From positions 1 through 50,103 of the forward strand of contig CAVFZY010000012.1 in NCBI GenBank assembly GCA_963627135.1: a DNA stretch of 50,103 bases, given 5' to 3'. The position numbers were made by a program, and so were the translations under genes. This document shows, in pieces, positions 24,771 to 33,443 of the stretch; within the stretch, counting starts at the first letter, position 1, and the number at the start of each line of letters is the position of its first letter. The notes beneath the pieces are model-generated. The model saw only the letters and a program-made list of their open reading frames with translations. It was not told where the DNA came from and searched no databases. The DNA is from CAG-103 sp963627135. Its GTDB lineage: Bacteria; Bacillota; Clostridia; Oscillospirales; Oscillospiraceae.

Positions 24771-24803
24771 ACCGCGCCTCCCAAATGTATTCTGTCTGTC
24801 CCA

Positions 24804-24832
24804 AGTATAGCGGCTGCGGGGCGTGTTGTCAA
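24804..24832 (-). promoter_or_regulatory. Sigma-A promoter of the VOC gene
   Basis: TTGACA (24827-24832) and TATACT (24804-24809) on the minus strand are 17 nt apart. Confidence 0.8.
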
Positions 24833-24852
24833 AGCCGGGCCGCAAAAAACTG

Positions 24853-24881
24853 TTGGAATTTCATGCCGGGCACGGTATAAT
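24853..24881 (+). promoter_or_regulatory. Sigma-A promoter of the glycogen operon
   Basis: TTGGAA (24853-24858) and a perfect TATAAT (24876-24881) are 17 nt apart. The start would be ~25 nt before glgB. Confidence 0.8.
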
Positions 24882-24915
24882 GATCATGCTAGACTGAGAT
24901 ATTTGGAGGCGCGCC

Positions 24916-26811
24916 ATGGACAAGACAGGACGCGCGCCCGGCTCCCCCATGGAGCCGGAGCTGCAGGAATTTCACACCGGCGCAGCCGCGCACGCCTACC
25001 GCACGTTCGGCTGTCACGCGCTCCCCGGCGCGGCAGGGCACCGCTTCGCCGTCTGGGCACCGCACGCACGGCGCGTCGCGCTCGTGGGAGACTTTAACGG
25101 CTGGGACGCGGCGGCCACACCAATGGACCGCCTGCCGGACGGCACGTGGGTGCAGACCGTGGACGGTCTGCGCGACGGGGCGCTCTATAAATACGCCGTC
25201 ACCGGCCCCGACGGCCAGACGGTGCTCAAGGCAGACCCCTTCGCCGCGCACTGTGAGACCGGGCCTGCGACCGCATCCAAAGTCTGGGCGCTCGATGGTT
25301 ACGTCTGGCACGACCGGAGCTATCTGCGCCGCCGCGCCGCGCGTGATGTTTACCGTGCGCCGATGAGCATTTACGAGGTGCACCTCGGATCCTGGCGCCG
25401 GCCAGAAACCGGCCTGCCGTGGTACCGCTCGGTCGCAGACGAGCTGGCGGACTACTGCCGGACGATGCACTACACGCACGTGGAGCTGCTGCCCGTGACG
25501 GAATACCCCTATGAGGGCTCCTGGGGCTATCAGGTGACCGGGTACTACGCCCCCACCAGCCGCTACGGCACGCCGCAGGACTTCATGTACTTTGTCGATA
25601 CGCTCCACCGCGCCGGTATCGGCGTTATCATGGACTGGGTCCCGGCGCACTTCCCGAAGGATGTGCACGGGCTCGCGCGCTTTGACGGTACACGGCTCTA
25701 CGAGTGCAAGAATGCGCGCATGGCCGAGCATCCGGAGTGGGGCACGCTCATTTTCGACTATGAAATGCCGGAGGTGCAAAGCTTTCTCATCTCGTCGGCC
25801 ATGTCGTTTTTCGACCGCTATCACATCGACGGCATCCGCGTGGACGCGGTGTCCTCGATGCTGTATCTCAACTACGCCCGGCGCGACGGCGAATGGACGC
25901 CGAACCGTGACGGCAGCAACATCAACCTCGGCGCGGTCACCTTTCTGCAAAAGCTCAACACGGCCGTGCTTACGGCATGGCCCGGCTGCGTGACGGCCGC
26001 GGAGGAATCCTCCGCCTACCCCGGCGTGACGAAGCCGCCCTACGACGGCGGTCTCGGCTTCAGCTTCAAGTGGGACATGGGCTTCATGCACGACACGCTC
26101 GACTATCTGGAGCTCGACCCCTACTTCCGCAAATATCACCACGATAAGCTGACGTTCTCGATGATGTACGCCTTCTCCGAGAACTTCATCCTCGCGTTTT
26201 CGCACGACGAAGTCGTGCACGGCAAGAAGTCGATGCTCGACAAGATGTTCGGCACCTATGAGCAGAAGTTTGCCACCCTGCGCGCGCTCTACGGCTATCA
26301 GTTCGCGCACCCGGGCAAGAAGCTCACGTTCATGGGCTCGGAATTCGGCCAGTTTATCGAATGGAACTATAAGCAGGGGCTCGACTGGCTGCTGCTCGAC
26401 TACCCGATGCACAAAGCCATGCAGCGCTGGTGCAGCGCGCTCAACGCCTGCTACCGCAGTAGCCGCGCGCTCTGGGACATTGACGACGGCTGGGATGGCT
26501 TCACGTGGCTGAACGTGGACGACGCCGAGCGCAGCGCCATCGCCTTCCTGCGCACGGCGCGCAATGGCCGCCGGCTCGTGTGCGTGTGTAACTTCACGCC
26601 CGTGTGCTACGACGATTTTGTCATTGGTCTGCCCAGACGCGGCGTGCTGCGCGAGCTGCTGTCGAGCGACAGCGAGGAATTCGGCGGCTCCGGCGTACAC
26701 AACGCACTCGAGATCCGCAGCGAGGACGTGCCCTTCGGCGCGCTCCCCTGCTCCGCGCGCGTGACGCTGCCGGAGCTTGCCACCGTATACTTCACCTTCA
26801 CGACCCGGTAA
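24916..26811 (+). CDS. glgB: 1,4-alpha-glucan branching enzyme GlgB
   Basis: Makes alpha-1,6 branches in glycogen. The 631 residues comprise an N-terminal CBM48 (FAVWAPHARRVALVGDFNGWD, ~45-130), a GH13 barrel and a C-terminal beta domain. Catalytic regions are intact: DWVPAHFP, GIRVDAVSSML (nucleophile Asp), TAAEESSAYPGVT (acid/base Glu) and LAFSHDEVVHGK. EVHLGSWRR and EYPYEGSWGYQVTGYYAPTSRYGTP are branching-enzyme signatures. GGAGGCG precedes the ATG. It is the first gene of an operon with the glgA-GH13 fusion 13 nt downstream. No glgC or glgP is present in the window. Confidence 0.95.
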   Translation: MDKTGRAPGSPMEPELQEFHTGAAAHAYRTFGCHALPGAAGHRFAVWAPHARRVALVGDFNGWDAAATPMDRLPDGTWVQTVDGLRDGALYKYAVTGPDGQTVLKADPFAAHCETGPATASKVWALDGYVWHDRSYLRRRAARDVYRAPMSIYEVHLGSWRRPETGLPWYRSVADELADYCRTMHYTHVELLPVTEYPYEGSWGYQVTGYYAPTSRYGTPQDFMYFVDTLHRAGIGVIMDWVPAHFPKDVHGLARFDGTRLYECKNARMAEHPEWGTLIFDYEMPEVQSFLISSAMSFFDRYHIDGIRVDAVSSMLYLNYARRDGEWTPNRDGSNINLGAVTFLQKLNTAVLTAWPGCVTAAEESSAYPGVTKPPYDGGLGFSFKWDMGFMHDTLDYLELDPYFRKYHHDKLTFSMMYAFSENFILAFSHDEVVHGKKSMLDKMFGTYEQKFATLRALYGYQFAHPGKKLTFMGSEFGQFIEWNYKQGLDWLLLDYPMHKAMQRWCSALNACYRSSRALWDIDDGWDGFTWLNVDDAERSAIAFLRTARNGRRLVCVCNFTPVCYDDFVIGLPRRGVLRELLSSDSEEFGGSGVHNALEIRSEDVPFGALPCSARVTLPELATVYFTFTTR

Positions 26812-26824
26812 AGGAGGAAACGCC

Positions 26825-29800
26825 ATGAAACCCGAACTGCGCGCAGCGCTGGCCGAGAAAGGCCGCTGCGACCTGCCCGGCGTGCTGCTGGCAGCCGCCG
26901 AGTGTGCGCCGCTGGCCAAGACCGGCGGCCTTGCGGACGTCGTCGGCACGCTGCCGAAAAGTCTGGCCGCGCTCGGCTTTGATGCACGCATCATCACGCC
27001 GTACCACCGCATGATCAAGGAAAAGTACGCATCTCAGGTCACGCACCTGACGGATTTTTATATCAACCTCGGCTGGCGGCACCAGTACGTCGGCATCGAG
27101 CGGCTGCTGCTCGACGGCATCGTCATTTACCTCGTGGACAATGAGTTTTATTTCGGCGACCGCATCTATCTCGGCGGCGAGGCCGAGGGCGAGCAGTACG
27201 CGTTTTTCGCGCGCGCGATCTTAGAGGCGCTACCCCGGCTGGACTTTGCGCCCGAGATCCTGCACTGCAACGACTGGCACACGGCCGTGCTGCCCATGCT
27301 GATGAAAACGCAGTATGCCGGCAGGATGCAGTCGCACATGCAGACGCTGCTGACCATCCACAACATCGCCTATCAGGGCAAGTTCTCTTTCGAATTCGTG
27401 CAGGATCTGCTCGGCATCGATGCGCGCTATTACACGCCCGAGTTTCTGGAGCTCAACGGCTGCGCGAACCTGCTCAAAGCCGGCTGCGTCTTTGCAGACC
27501 ACATCAACACCGTCAGCCCGAGCTACGCCGGCGAGATCCGCACGGCGGCTTACGGTGAGGGACTTGAGGGCATTCTCAATGCCCGGCAGCACCAGCTGTC
27601 CGGCATCCTCAACGGCATCGACACCACCGTCTTTGACCCCGCGCACGATGGCGGCATCGCCGCGCCCTACTCCGCCAACGACCTGAGCGGCAAGGCCGCC
27701 TGCCGCGCCGCTCTGTGCCGGGAACTCGGGCTTGAGATCGGCGCGCACACGCCCATCGTCGCCATGGTCACGCGCATGACGCCGCAAAAGGGCTTCGACC
27801 TTGTGCAGTACGTGCTCGACGAGCTCATGGATGAGCAGGACATGGCGTTCGTGCTCCTCGGCACCGGCAACGCCGAATACGAGGACTTCATGCGCAGCGC
27901 CGAGTGGCGGCACAAGGGCCGCCTGTGCGCCTACATCGGCTATGACGAGGCGCTGTCACACCGCGTGTACGCGGGCAGCGACTTTCTGCTCATGCCGTCG
28001 AGCTTTGAGCCGTGCGGCCTGTCACAGATGATCGCCATGCGCTACGGCACGCTGCCGATCGTGCGCGAGACCGGCGGCCTGCGCGACAGTGTGCAGCCGT
28101 ATAATCAATTCACCGGCGAGGGCACCGGCTTTTCGTTCGCCAACTTCAACGCCTATGAGCTGGCGGACGCCATCCGCCGCGCGCTCGCGCTCTATCACGG
28201 CGATCACGGCGCCTACTGCCGCGTGCAGCGGCAGGCCATGTCGCAGGACTTCAGCTTCACACGCTCAGCGGAGGATTACGCGCACCTGTATCTGCTCCTG
28301 CTGCCGGAGGACACCGCGCCGAAGCACGACGCAGCCGATGAGGCCTTCCGCAACCCGATCGGCGCAATGGAGGCCGGCGCGTCCGTGCGTCTCGCCTTTG
28401 CGGACACAGAGACGCTCGTGTTCGACGCCACCGTGGAGATCTACGGCGATGCGTACAGCGACACCGTCGCGATGACGCAGACAGCCGCCGGTTTTGAAGC
28501 GGCCGTGACCCTGCCCGCCGCGCCGCAGGCGCTGTGCTACCGGTTTTGTCTCGCGTGCAACGACGGCGGCATCCGCTGGCTGTGCGCCGCACCGGACGGC
28601 CGGCACGCCCGGCTGTGCGACGCACCGATCGACGGCTGGCGCCTGACGGTCTATCGCGCCGGATTCACGACCCCGGCGTGGTTTCGCACCGGCGTGATGT
28701 ATCAGATCTTCCCCGATCGCTTCGCGCGCGACAGCTCCGCCACCGCGCAGCGCGGCATGGAGCACCACCGCCGCATGGGCCAGGCCGTGCACTACCACGC
28801 CGATTGGGACGAACCCGTCGAGTGGCGGGCCAACACGCCGGAGGGCGAATACGCCCCTGTCGATTTCTACGGCGGCACCCTGCGCGGCATCGCCGACCGG
28901 CTGCACTACCTGCAAAAACTCGGCGTAACGGTGCTGTACCTCAACCCGATCTTCGAGAGCGCCTCCAACCACCGGTACGACACCGGCGATTACCGGAAGG
29001 TCGACCCCATCCTCGGCACGAACACGGACTTCAAAAAGCTCTGTGCGGCTGCGGCAGACTGCGGCATCCGCATCGTGCTCGACGGTGTGTTCGCCCACAC
29101 GGGCGCAGACAGCCGCTACTTCAATCGCTTCCGGCACTACCCCGGCTGCGGCGCCTGCAACAGCCGCAACTCCGTCTATGCGCGCTGGTACACATTCGCG
29201 CACTACCCCGACGACTACAAATGCTGGTGGGACTTCAAGGACCTGCCCGCAATCAACGCCGCCAACCCCGACTGGTGCAAATATATGATCACCGGCGAGC
29301 GCAGCATCCTCAAGACCTGGCTGCGTGACGGCGCGTCCGGCTGGCGGCTGGACGTGGCCGACGAGCTGCCGGATGATGTGCTGCGCGACATGCGCGCAGC
29401 TGTCAAAGAAGCGGGCCCTGACAGTGTGCTCCTCGGCGAAGTCTGGGAGGACGCCGTGACAAAAGTCAGCTACGGTACGCGGCGGCAGTACGCGCTCGGC
29501 GACGCGCTCGACAGCGTCATGAACTACCCCCTGCGCGACGGGCTGATTGCGTTTCTGACCGGGCGCAGCACAGCGCGCGCACTGGCAAACCTGCTGCTGA
29601 GCCAGCGGCTGAACTATCCGCCGGCGCTGTACTACGCGCTCATGAATCTGACAGCGAGCCACGACGTGGCGCGCACGCGCTCGGCGCTGGCGCTAGACTT
29701 TGACCCCCGCAGCCGCACGCGCGCGGAGCTCGCGGCGCAGGAGATCACGGACGCCATGGCCGCGCGCGGCGCGCAGCTGCAGTATCTGGCAGCGGCGGTG

Positions 29801-30316
29801 CAGTTCTGGCTGCCGGGCATCCCGTCGATCTACTACGGCGATGAAGCCGGTATGCAGGGCCTGTGCGACCCGTTCAACCGTGCGCCGCTGCAAATGTGCG
29901 ACTCGCAGACGCTGCAGTGGTATGCGCAGCTGACAGCCCTGCGCCACGCGCACCCGGCGCTCACGCGCGGCGAGGTCGCCGTGTTCGCCCCGGCGGGCGG
30001 CGTGCTATGCATTCTGCGCGTCATCGCGGACGGGCGGGACGCCTTCGGCGAGGAAGCGGAGGATGAGGCGCTGCTGCTGATCGTCAACCGCGCAGCGCAC
30101 CCGGTGCGCTGCCACGTAGAACTCACCCGCCCTGGCACCGGTCTGCGTGAAGAGACAAGACTGGCATTCGTACGCAGCGAGTATGACTGCGCCATCGCTT
30201 GCTTCGATCACGCCCACATTGCCATGCATGACGGCGTAGGCGCATTTAACCTGCCGCCCCGTGCCGCTAAAATCTACAGATTGGAGAACCGACATGGAAC
30301 TGAAACTGGATCGTAA
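26825..30316 (+). CDS. glgA: Fusion of glycogen synthase (GT5) and GH13 alpha-amylase-type hydrolase
   Basis: One uninterrupted 1163-residue frame. Residues ~1-495 are a full GT5 glycogen synthase: AAAECAPLAKTGGLADVVG holds the KTGG nucleotide-sugar motif, and the C-half has RMTPQKGFDL and PSSFEPCGLSQMIAMRYGTLPIVRETGGL. Residues ~505-615 look like an Ig-type starch-binding or N-domain. Residues ~617-1090 are a GH13 barrel starting at GVMYQIFPDRFARD, with regions LDGVFAHTG (~750), GWRLDVADE (nucleophile Asp, ~842), LLGEVWED (acid/base Glu, ~872) and TASHDVARTR (~945). Both active sites appear complete. So a chain-extending and a chain-cleaving enzyme are covalently joined. AAAGGAGG precedes the ATG; the stop overlaps the patatin start by 23 nt. 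Confidence 0.93.
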   Translation: MKPELRAALAEKGRCDLPGVLLAAAECAPLAKTGGLADVVGTLPKSLAALGFDARIITPYHRMIKEKYASQVTHLTDFYINLGWRHQYVGIERLLLDGIVIYLVDNEFYFGDRIYLGGEAEGEQYAFFARAILEALPRLDFAPEILHCNDWHTAVLPMLMKTQYAGRMQSHMQTLLTIHNIAYQGKFSFEFVQDLLGIDARYYTPEFLELNGCANLLKAGCVFADHINTVSPSYAGEIRTAAYGEGLEGILNARQHQLSGILNGIDTTVFDPAHDGGIAAPYSANDLSGKAACRAALCRELGLEIGAHTPIVAMVTRMTPQKGFDLVQYVLDELMDEQDMAFVLLGTGNAEYEDFMRSAEWRHKGRLCAYIGYDEALSHRVYAGSDFLLMPSSFEPCGLSQMIAMRYGTLPIVRETGGLRDSVQPYNQFTGEGTGFSFANFNAYELADAIRRALALYHGDHGAYCRVQRQAMSQDFSFTRSAEDYAHLYLLLLPEDTAPKHDAADEAFRNPIGAMEAGASVRLAFADTETLVFDATVEIYGDAYSDTVAMTQTAAGFEAAVTLPAAPQALCYRFCLACNDGGIRWLCAAPDGRHARLCDAPIDGWRLTVYRAGFTTPAWFRTGVMYQIFPDRFARDSSATAQRGMEHHRRMGQAVHYHADWDEPVEWRANTPEGEYAPVDFYGGTLRGIADRLHYLQKLGVTVLYLNPIFESASNHRYDTGDYRKVDPILGTNTDFKKLCAAAADCGIRIVLDGVFAHTGADSRYFNRFRHYPGCGACNSRNSVYARWYTFAHYPDDYKCWWDFKDLPAINAANPDWCKYMITGERSILKTWLRDGASGWRLDVADELPDDVLRDMRAAVKEAGPDSVLLGEVWEDAVTKVSYGTRRQYALGDALDSVMNYPLRDGLIAFLTGRSTARALANLLLSQRLNYPPALYYALMNLTASHDVARTRSALALDFDPRSRTRAELAAQEITDAMAARGAQLQYLAAAVQFWLPGIPSIYYGDEAGMQGLCDPFNRAPLQMCDSQTLQWYAQLTALRHAHPALTRGEVAVFAPAGGVLCILRVIADGRDAFGEEAEDEALLLIVNRAAHPVRCHVELTRPGTGLREETRLAFVRSEYDCAIACFDHAHIAMHDGVGAFNLPPRAAKIYRLENRHGTETGS

Positions 30317-31610
30317 CAAAGCCTATGGTCTGGCGCTCGAGGGCGGCGGCGCGAAAGGCGCCTACCAGATCGGTGCGTGGAAGGCACTGCGCGAGGCGGG
30401 CATTCACTTTTCCGCCGTGTCCGGCACGTCCGTCGGCGCGCTCAACGGCGCTATGATCGTCATGGACGACCTCGAAAAGGCCGAGAACGTCTGGAACAAC
30501 ATCCACTTTTCCCAGGTCATGGACGTGGACGACGAGGAAATGCGCCGCCTCATGAACCGCGACATCCCGCTCTCCGAACTCAAGAGCACACTGCACAGCG
30601 TGGCCGACATCGTGCGCAACCGCGGCTTTGACGTGACGCCGCTGCGCAAATGGGTCGCCGAGGTCGTGGACGCAGACAAAGTCTGTCACTCGGACACGGA
30701 CTTTTTCATCGTCACCTACTCCCTGTCCGATCATCAGGAACTGGAGCTCAAAGCCTCCGATCTTGACAAGGACGAACTGTGCGATATGCTGCTCGCGAGC
30801 GCATACCTGCCGGCGTTCCGGCTGGAAAAACTCGGCGGCAAATATTATGCCGACGGCGGCGTGCAGGACGTGGTGCCCATCCACGCACTGGTGGAAAACG
30901 GCCGCAAGGACATCATCGCTCTGCGCATCTTCGGCTTCGGCATTGAAAAGCACTTCCGCATCCCGGACGACGTGCACGTGACGACGATCGGCCCGACGGT
31001 CGACCTCGGCAACATTCTGAACTTTGACGCCGAGCAGAGCCGCCGGAACATGCGCCTCGGCTACTTTGACGCCCAGCGCGTGCTCTACGGGCTCTACGGC
31101 AGCACGTATTATATTGACCGCACCATGTCCGAGGACACGGCGCGCCAGCAGCTACTCGAATACCTCGGGCCGGACGATGGCTCACTGCGCACGTTCCATG
31201 AAAAGACGCTGCCGCAGATTGCAAAGGCACTCAAGTGCGAGGGCGATTACTATGATCTGCTCATTGCCGTGCTCGAGCACGACGCTCAGGCCCTCGGCAT
31301 CGAGCCTGAGCGCATCATGACGGACATGGAGCTGCTGCAGGCGATCCTCGCTCAGCCGGAACCGCCGGAGGCCATCCTGCCCGTGCAGGAGCCGGACCCC
31401 CCGGCGAAAACGGAGCCGGAGGCCGGTGATGACGCACAGGCCCCCGCGCCAAAAGCCGCCGAAGAAGTCGCGGCCAAGGCAGCCGAGCTGTCGCAGGACC
31501 TTGAAAAGCACATCAACCGTCTCCTCGGCAAGATGCGGCCGCGCCGCAACCGCCCCGGAACGGCGGAAAACGCCGAGCCCGAGACCACAGCAGACGAAGC
31601 GGAAAAATAA
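30294..31610 (+). CDS. Patatin-like phospholipase family protein
   Basis: A serine acyl hydrolase, 438 residues. The patatin hallmarks are LALEGGGAKGAYQIGAW (oxyanion loop), GTSVGALNG (nucleophile Ser, GxSxG) and YYADGGVQDVVP (catalytic Asp in DGG). The catalytic part ends at ~270. The last ~90 residues are Pro/Glu/Ala rich and end in a basic stretch (GKMRPRRNRPG), probably disordered. GGAG precedes the ATG, which lies inside the end of the glgA fusion gene, so it is translationally coupled to the glycogen genes. Why a lipase joins this operon is not clear. Confidence 0.88.
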   Translation: MELKLDRNKAYGLALEGGGAKGAYQIGAWKALREAGIHFSAVSGTSVGALNGAMIVMDDLEKAENVWNNIHFSQVMDVDDEEMRRLMNRDIPLSELKSTLHSVADIVRNRGFDVTPLRKWVAEVVDADKVCHSDTDFFIVTYSLSDHQELELKASDLDKDELCDMLLASAYLPAFRLEKLGGKYYADGGVQDVVPIHALVENGRKDIIALRIFGFGIEKHFRIPDDVHVTTIGPTVDLGNILNFDAEQSRRNMRLGYFDAQRVLYGLYGSTYYIDRTMSEDTARQQLLEYLGPDDGSLRTFHEKTLPQIAKALKCEGDYYDLLIAVLEHDAQALGIEPERIMTDMELLQAILAQPEPPEAILPVQEPDPPAKTEPEAGDDAQAPAPKAAEEVAAKAAELSQDLEKHINRLLGKMRPRRNRPGTAENAEPETTADEAEK

Positions 31611-31622
31611 TCACCGAAACAC

Positions 31623-31655
31623 ACCAGGGCGGCCGCATGGCCGCCCTGGTTCTTT
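31623..31655 (+). terminator. Terminator of the glycogen/patatin operon
   Basis: A perfect 12-bp stem ACCAGGGCGGCC / GGCCGCCCTGGT with a GCAT loop is followed by TCTTTC. Confidence 0.85.
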
Positions 31656-31707
31656 CATTGCCACCAGTCTGGCCTGATATCATGGATATTCATCCGCAAG
31701 CTCCCGC

Positions 31708-31736
31708 TTGCAATCGCCGATGCTCTCTGGTATGAT
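31708..31736 (+). promoter_or_regulatory. Sigma-A promoter of the ZIP transporter gene
   Basis: TTGCAA (31708-31713) and TATGAT (31731-31736) are 17 nt apart. A GTTAGATA half-site of the local iron box (31746-31753) lies 9 nt past the -10, the same place where complete boxes sit at other promoters in this window. Confidence 0.7.
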
Positions 31737-31806
31737 AGCTTAGCGGTTAGATAACTCAAATCGCAGATTGAGCCATATCGTTGGCATATGTAAAGGAAAC
31801 GATCTG

Positions 31807-32583
31807 ATGCAAGCATTTTGGGGAATCCTGATCCCGTTTCTCGGCACCACGATGGGCGCGGCGTGCGTGTTCATTATGAAGAAAGCGCTCAGCGACGCCG
31901 TGCAGCGCGCGCTGACCGGCTTTGCCGCCGGTGTGATGGTAGCGGCCTCGGTCTGGAGCCTGCTGATCCCAGCGATTGAGCAGGCGGCAGGCATGGGGAA
32001 GTTCTCGTTTCTCCCCGCCTTTCTGGGCTTCTGGCTCGGCATCCTGTTTCTGCTCACGCTGGACCACATCATCCCGCACCTGCACGCAAACAGCGGGCAG
32101 GCCGAAGGGCCGAAAAGCCGCCTGCAGCGCACGACGATGATGGTGCTGGCCGTGACGCTGCACAACATCCCGGAGGGCATGGCCGTCGGCGTGGTATACG
32201 CCGGGTACCTCTCTGGCAGCGCGCAGATCGCAGCGGCCGGTGCGCTGGCCCTTTCACTGGGCATTGCCATTCAGAACTTCCCGGAAGGGGCAATCATCTC
32301 CATGCCGCTGCGGGCAGAGGGCATGAGAAAAAGCCGGGCCTTCTGCGGCGGCGTGCTCTCCGGCGTGGTGGAGCCTGTCGGCGCCGTGCTGACGATTTTG
32401 GCAGCGCATCTCGTCGTCCCGGCGCTGCCGTATCTGCTGAGCATCGCAGCTGGTGCCATGCTCTATGTTGTGGTAGAAGAGTTGATCCCGGAGATGTCGC
32501 AGGGTGCGCACTCCAATATCGGCACGGTGTTTTTCGCCATGGGCTTCAGCATCATGATGGTGCTGGACGTGGCGCTTGGATAG
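31807..32583 (+). CDS. ZIP-family divalent metal transporter
   Basis: Imports Zn(II), Fe(II) or similar ions. The 258-residue protein has eight hydrophobic helices. The ZIP metal path is visible in helix IV, TLHNIPEGMAVGV, and helix V, IAIQNFPEGAIISMPLR. A His-containing loop follows helix III (DHIIPHLHANSG). It is closest in type to ZupT-like bacterial ZIPs. AAAGGA lies before the ATG at 31807; an earlier ATG lacks a ribosome-binding site. The half iron box in its promoter suggests iron-linked control. Confidence 0.88.
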   Translation: MQAFWGILIPFLGTTMGAACVFIMKKALSDAVQRALTGFAAGVMVAASVWSLLIPAIEQAAGMGKFSFLPAFLGFWLGILFLLTLDHIIPHLHANSGQAEGPKSRLQRTTMMVLAVTLHNIPEGMAVGVVYAGYLSGSAQIAAAGALALSLGIAIQNFPEGAIISMPLRAEGMRKSRAFCGGVLSGVVEPVGAVLTILAAHLVVPALPYLLSIAAGAMLYVVVEELIPEMSQGAHSNIGTVFFAMGFSIMMVLDVALG

Positions 32584-32602
32584 GGTAAGCGGCGCTTATC
32601 GC

Positions 32603-32650
32603 AAAAACCACATCTGCCGGTCCGAGTGGACCGGCAGATGTGGTTCTTCT
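32603..32650. terminator. Bidirectional terminator between the ZIP gene and the lipoprotein pseudogene
   Basis: A perfect 18-bp stem (32606-32623 with 32628-32645) closes a GAGT loop. On the plus strand CTTCTTTC follows; on the minus strand a T-run follows. Confidence 0.92.
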
Positions 32651-32661
32651 TTCGGTATCTC

Positions 32662-33374
32662 TTACTTCGATTCCGACAGGTTCTCTGTCGCAAAGAGCGT
32701 GATCACATTCTTCAGTGTCTCCTGATCGTAATTCTCGGCGATCGCGGCTGCATTCCAGTAGGCATAATTACCCTCAAACCAACTCTGCAGATCGTTGAGA
32801 TCCTCCGCATAGCGGAACTCCAGATGATAGGTGGTCGCCATCGTGTCCGGGAAGAAAGCAAAGTAGGTGAACGCACCGGAATTTTCGTCCTCGCTCTGAT
32901 AGAAAATAAAGCCGTTTTCATTTTCCATGTCCAGCAGCCGGTAGCTGTGGAAAAACTTCCTTCCCTTGCGCGTCAAGACCTGTGATCTTGTGGCCGTCCA
33001 TCACGAACTTCGCAACGCCGCCCAAGAAATGGCAGTCGAAGGCCATGCTGCCCGGGTCCGCCGTGTATTTCTCGGCAGCATCCGCGCCGTAGATCTTCGC
33101 AGTGCACATCGCGAGCAGCTTGTCCGTGGCGGCGTCCGCATCGTCCTCCCCAACCAGCGGAGCAGTGGCATCATGCCAGATGCTCCGGCAATCCGCCTTT
33201 GACAGCTCTGGGAACAGCTCCACATATGTACCACTGATGGTCGTCAGATAATCATCCGCGACCATCTGTTGATTGGAGACGATGCATCGTTCGTGTCCGC
33301 TTTGGCCTGTCCGCAGCCGACGACCGACAGCAGACAGATCACGCACATCAAAAATGCAGCAAGTTCTTTTTCAT
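32662..33374 (-). pseudogene. Frameshifted lipoprotein gene under an iron box
   Basis: A single ancestral lipoprotein is split over three frames. The first codons, ATG at 33374, give MKKNLLHF then stop. A one-base shift continues as FLMCVICLLSVVGCGQAKADTND, a signal peptide with lipobox VVGC. A second shift near 33270 enters MVADDYLTTISGTYVELFPELS...GGVAKFVMDGHKITGLDAQGKEVF. A third shift in a T5 run near 32955 enters HSYRLLDMENENGFIFYQSED...TTYHLEFRYAEDLNDLQSWFEGNYAYW. The family is not certain; it may be a metal-related lipoprotein like those beside ZinT/AdcA. Two of the three shifts fall in T5 runs, so sequencing error must be excluded. GGGAGG precedes the ATG. Confidence 0.75.
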
Positions 33375-33392
33375 GGTATACCTCCCGTTATC

Positions 33393-33410
33393 AGTTAGCC
33401 ATATCTAACT
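33393..33410 (-). promoter_or_regulatory. Iron box (DtxR-type) before the lipoprotein pseudogene
   Basis: AGTTAGATATGGCTAACT (minus strand) is an 18-bp palindrome with perfect 6-bp outer arms. It is one of several near-identical copies in this window. Confidence 0.75.
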
Positions 33411-33443
33411 ACCAGGAAGTCTACCACATCTCCTCCGCCCGGA

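Noticed and set aside
24889..27018. A 709-codon open frame antisense to glgB and the start of the glgA fusion
   Set aside because: GC-rich codon bias leaves the opposite frame free of stops; the translation is low-complexity Val/Ala/His/Arg and the sense strand encodes well-conserved enzymes.
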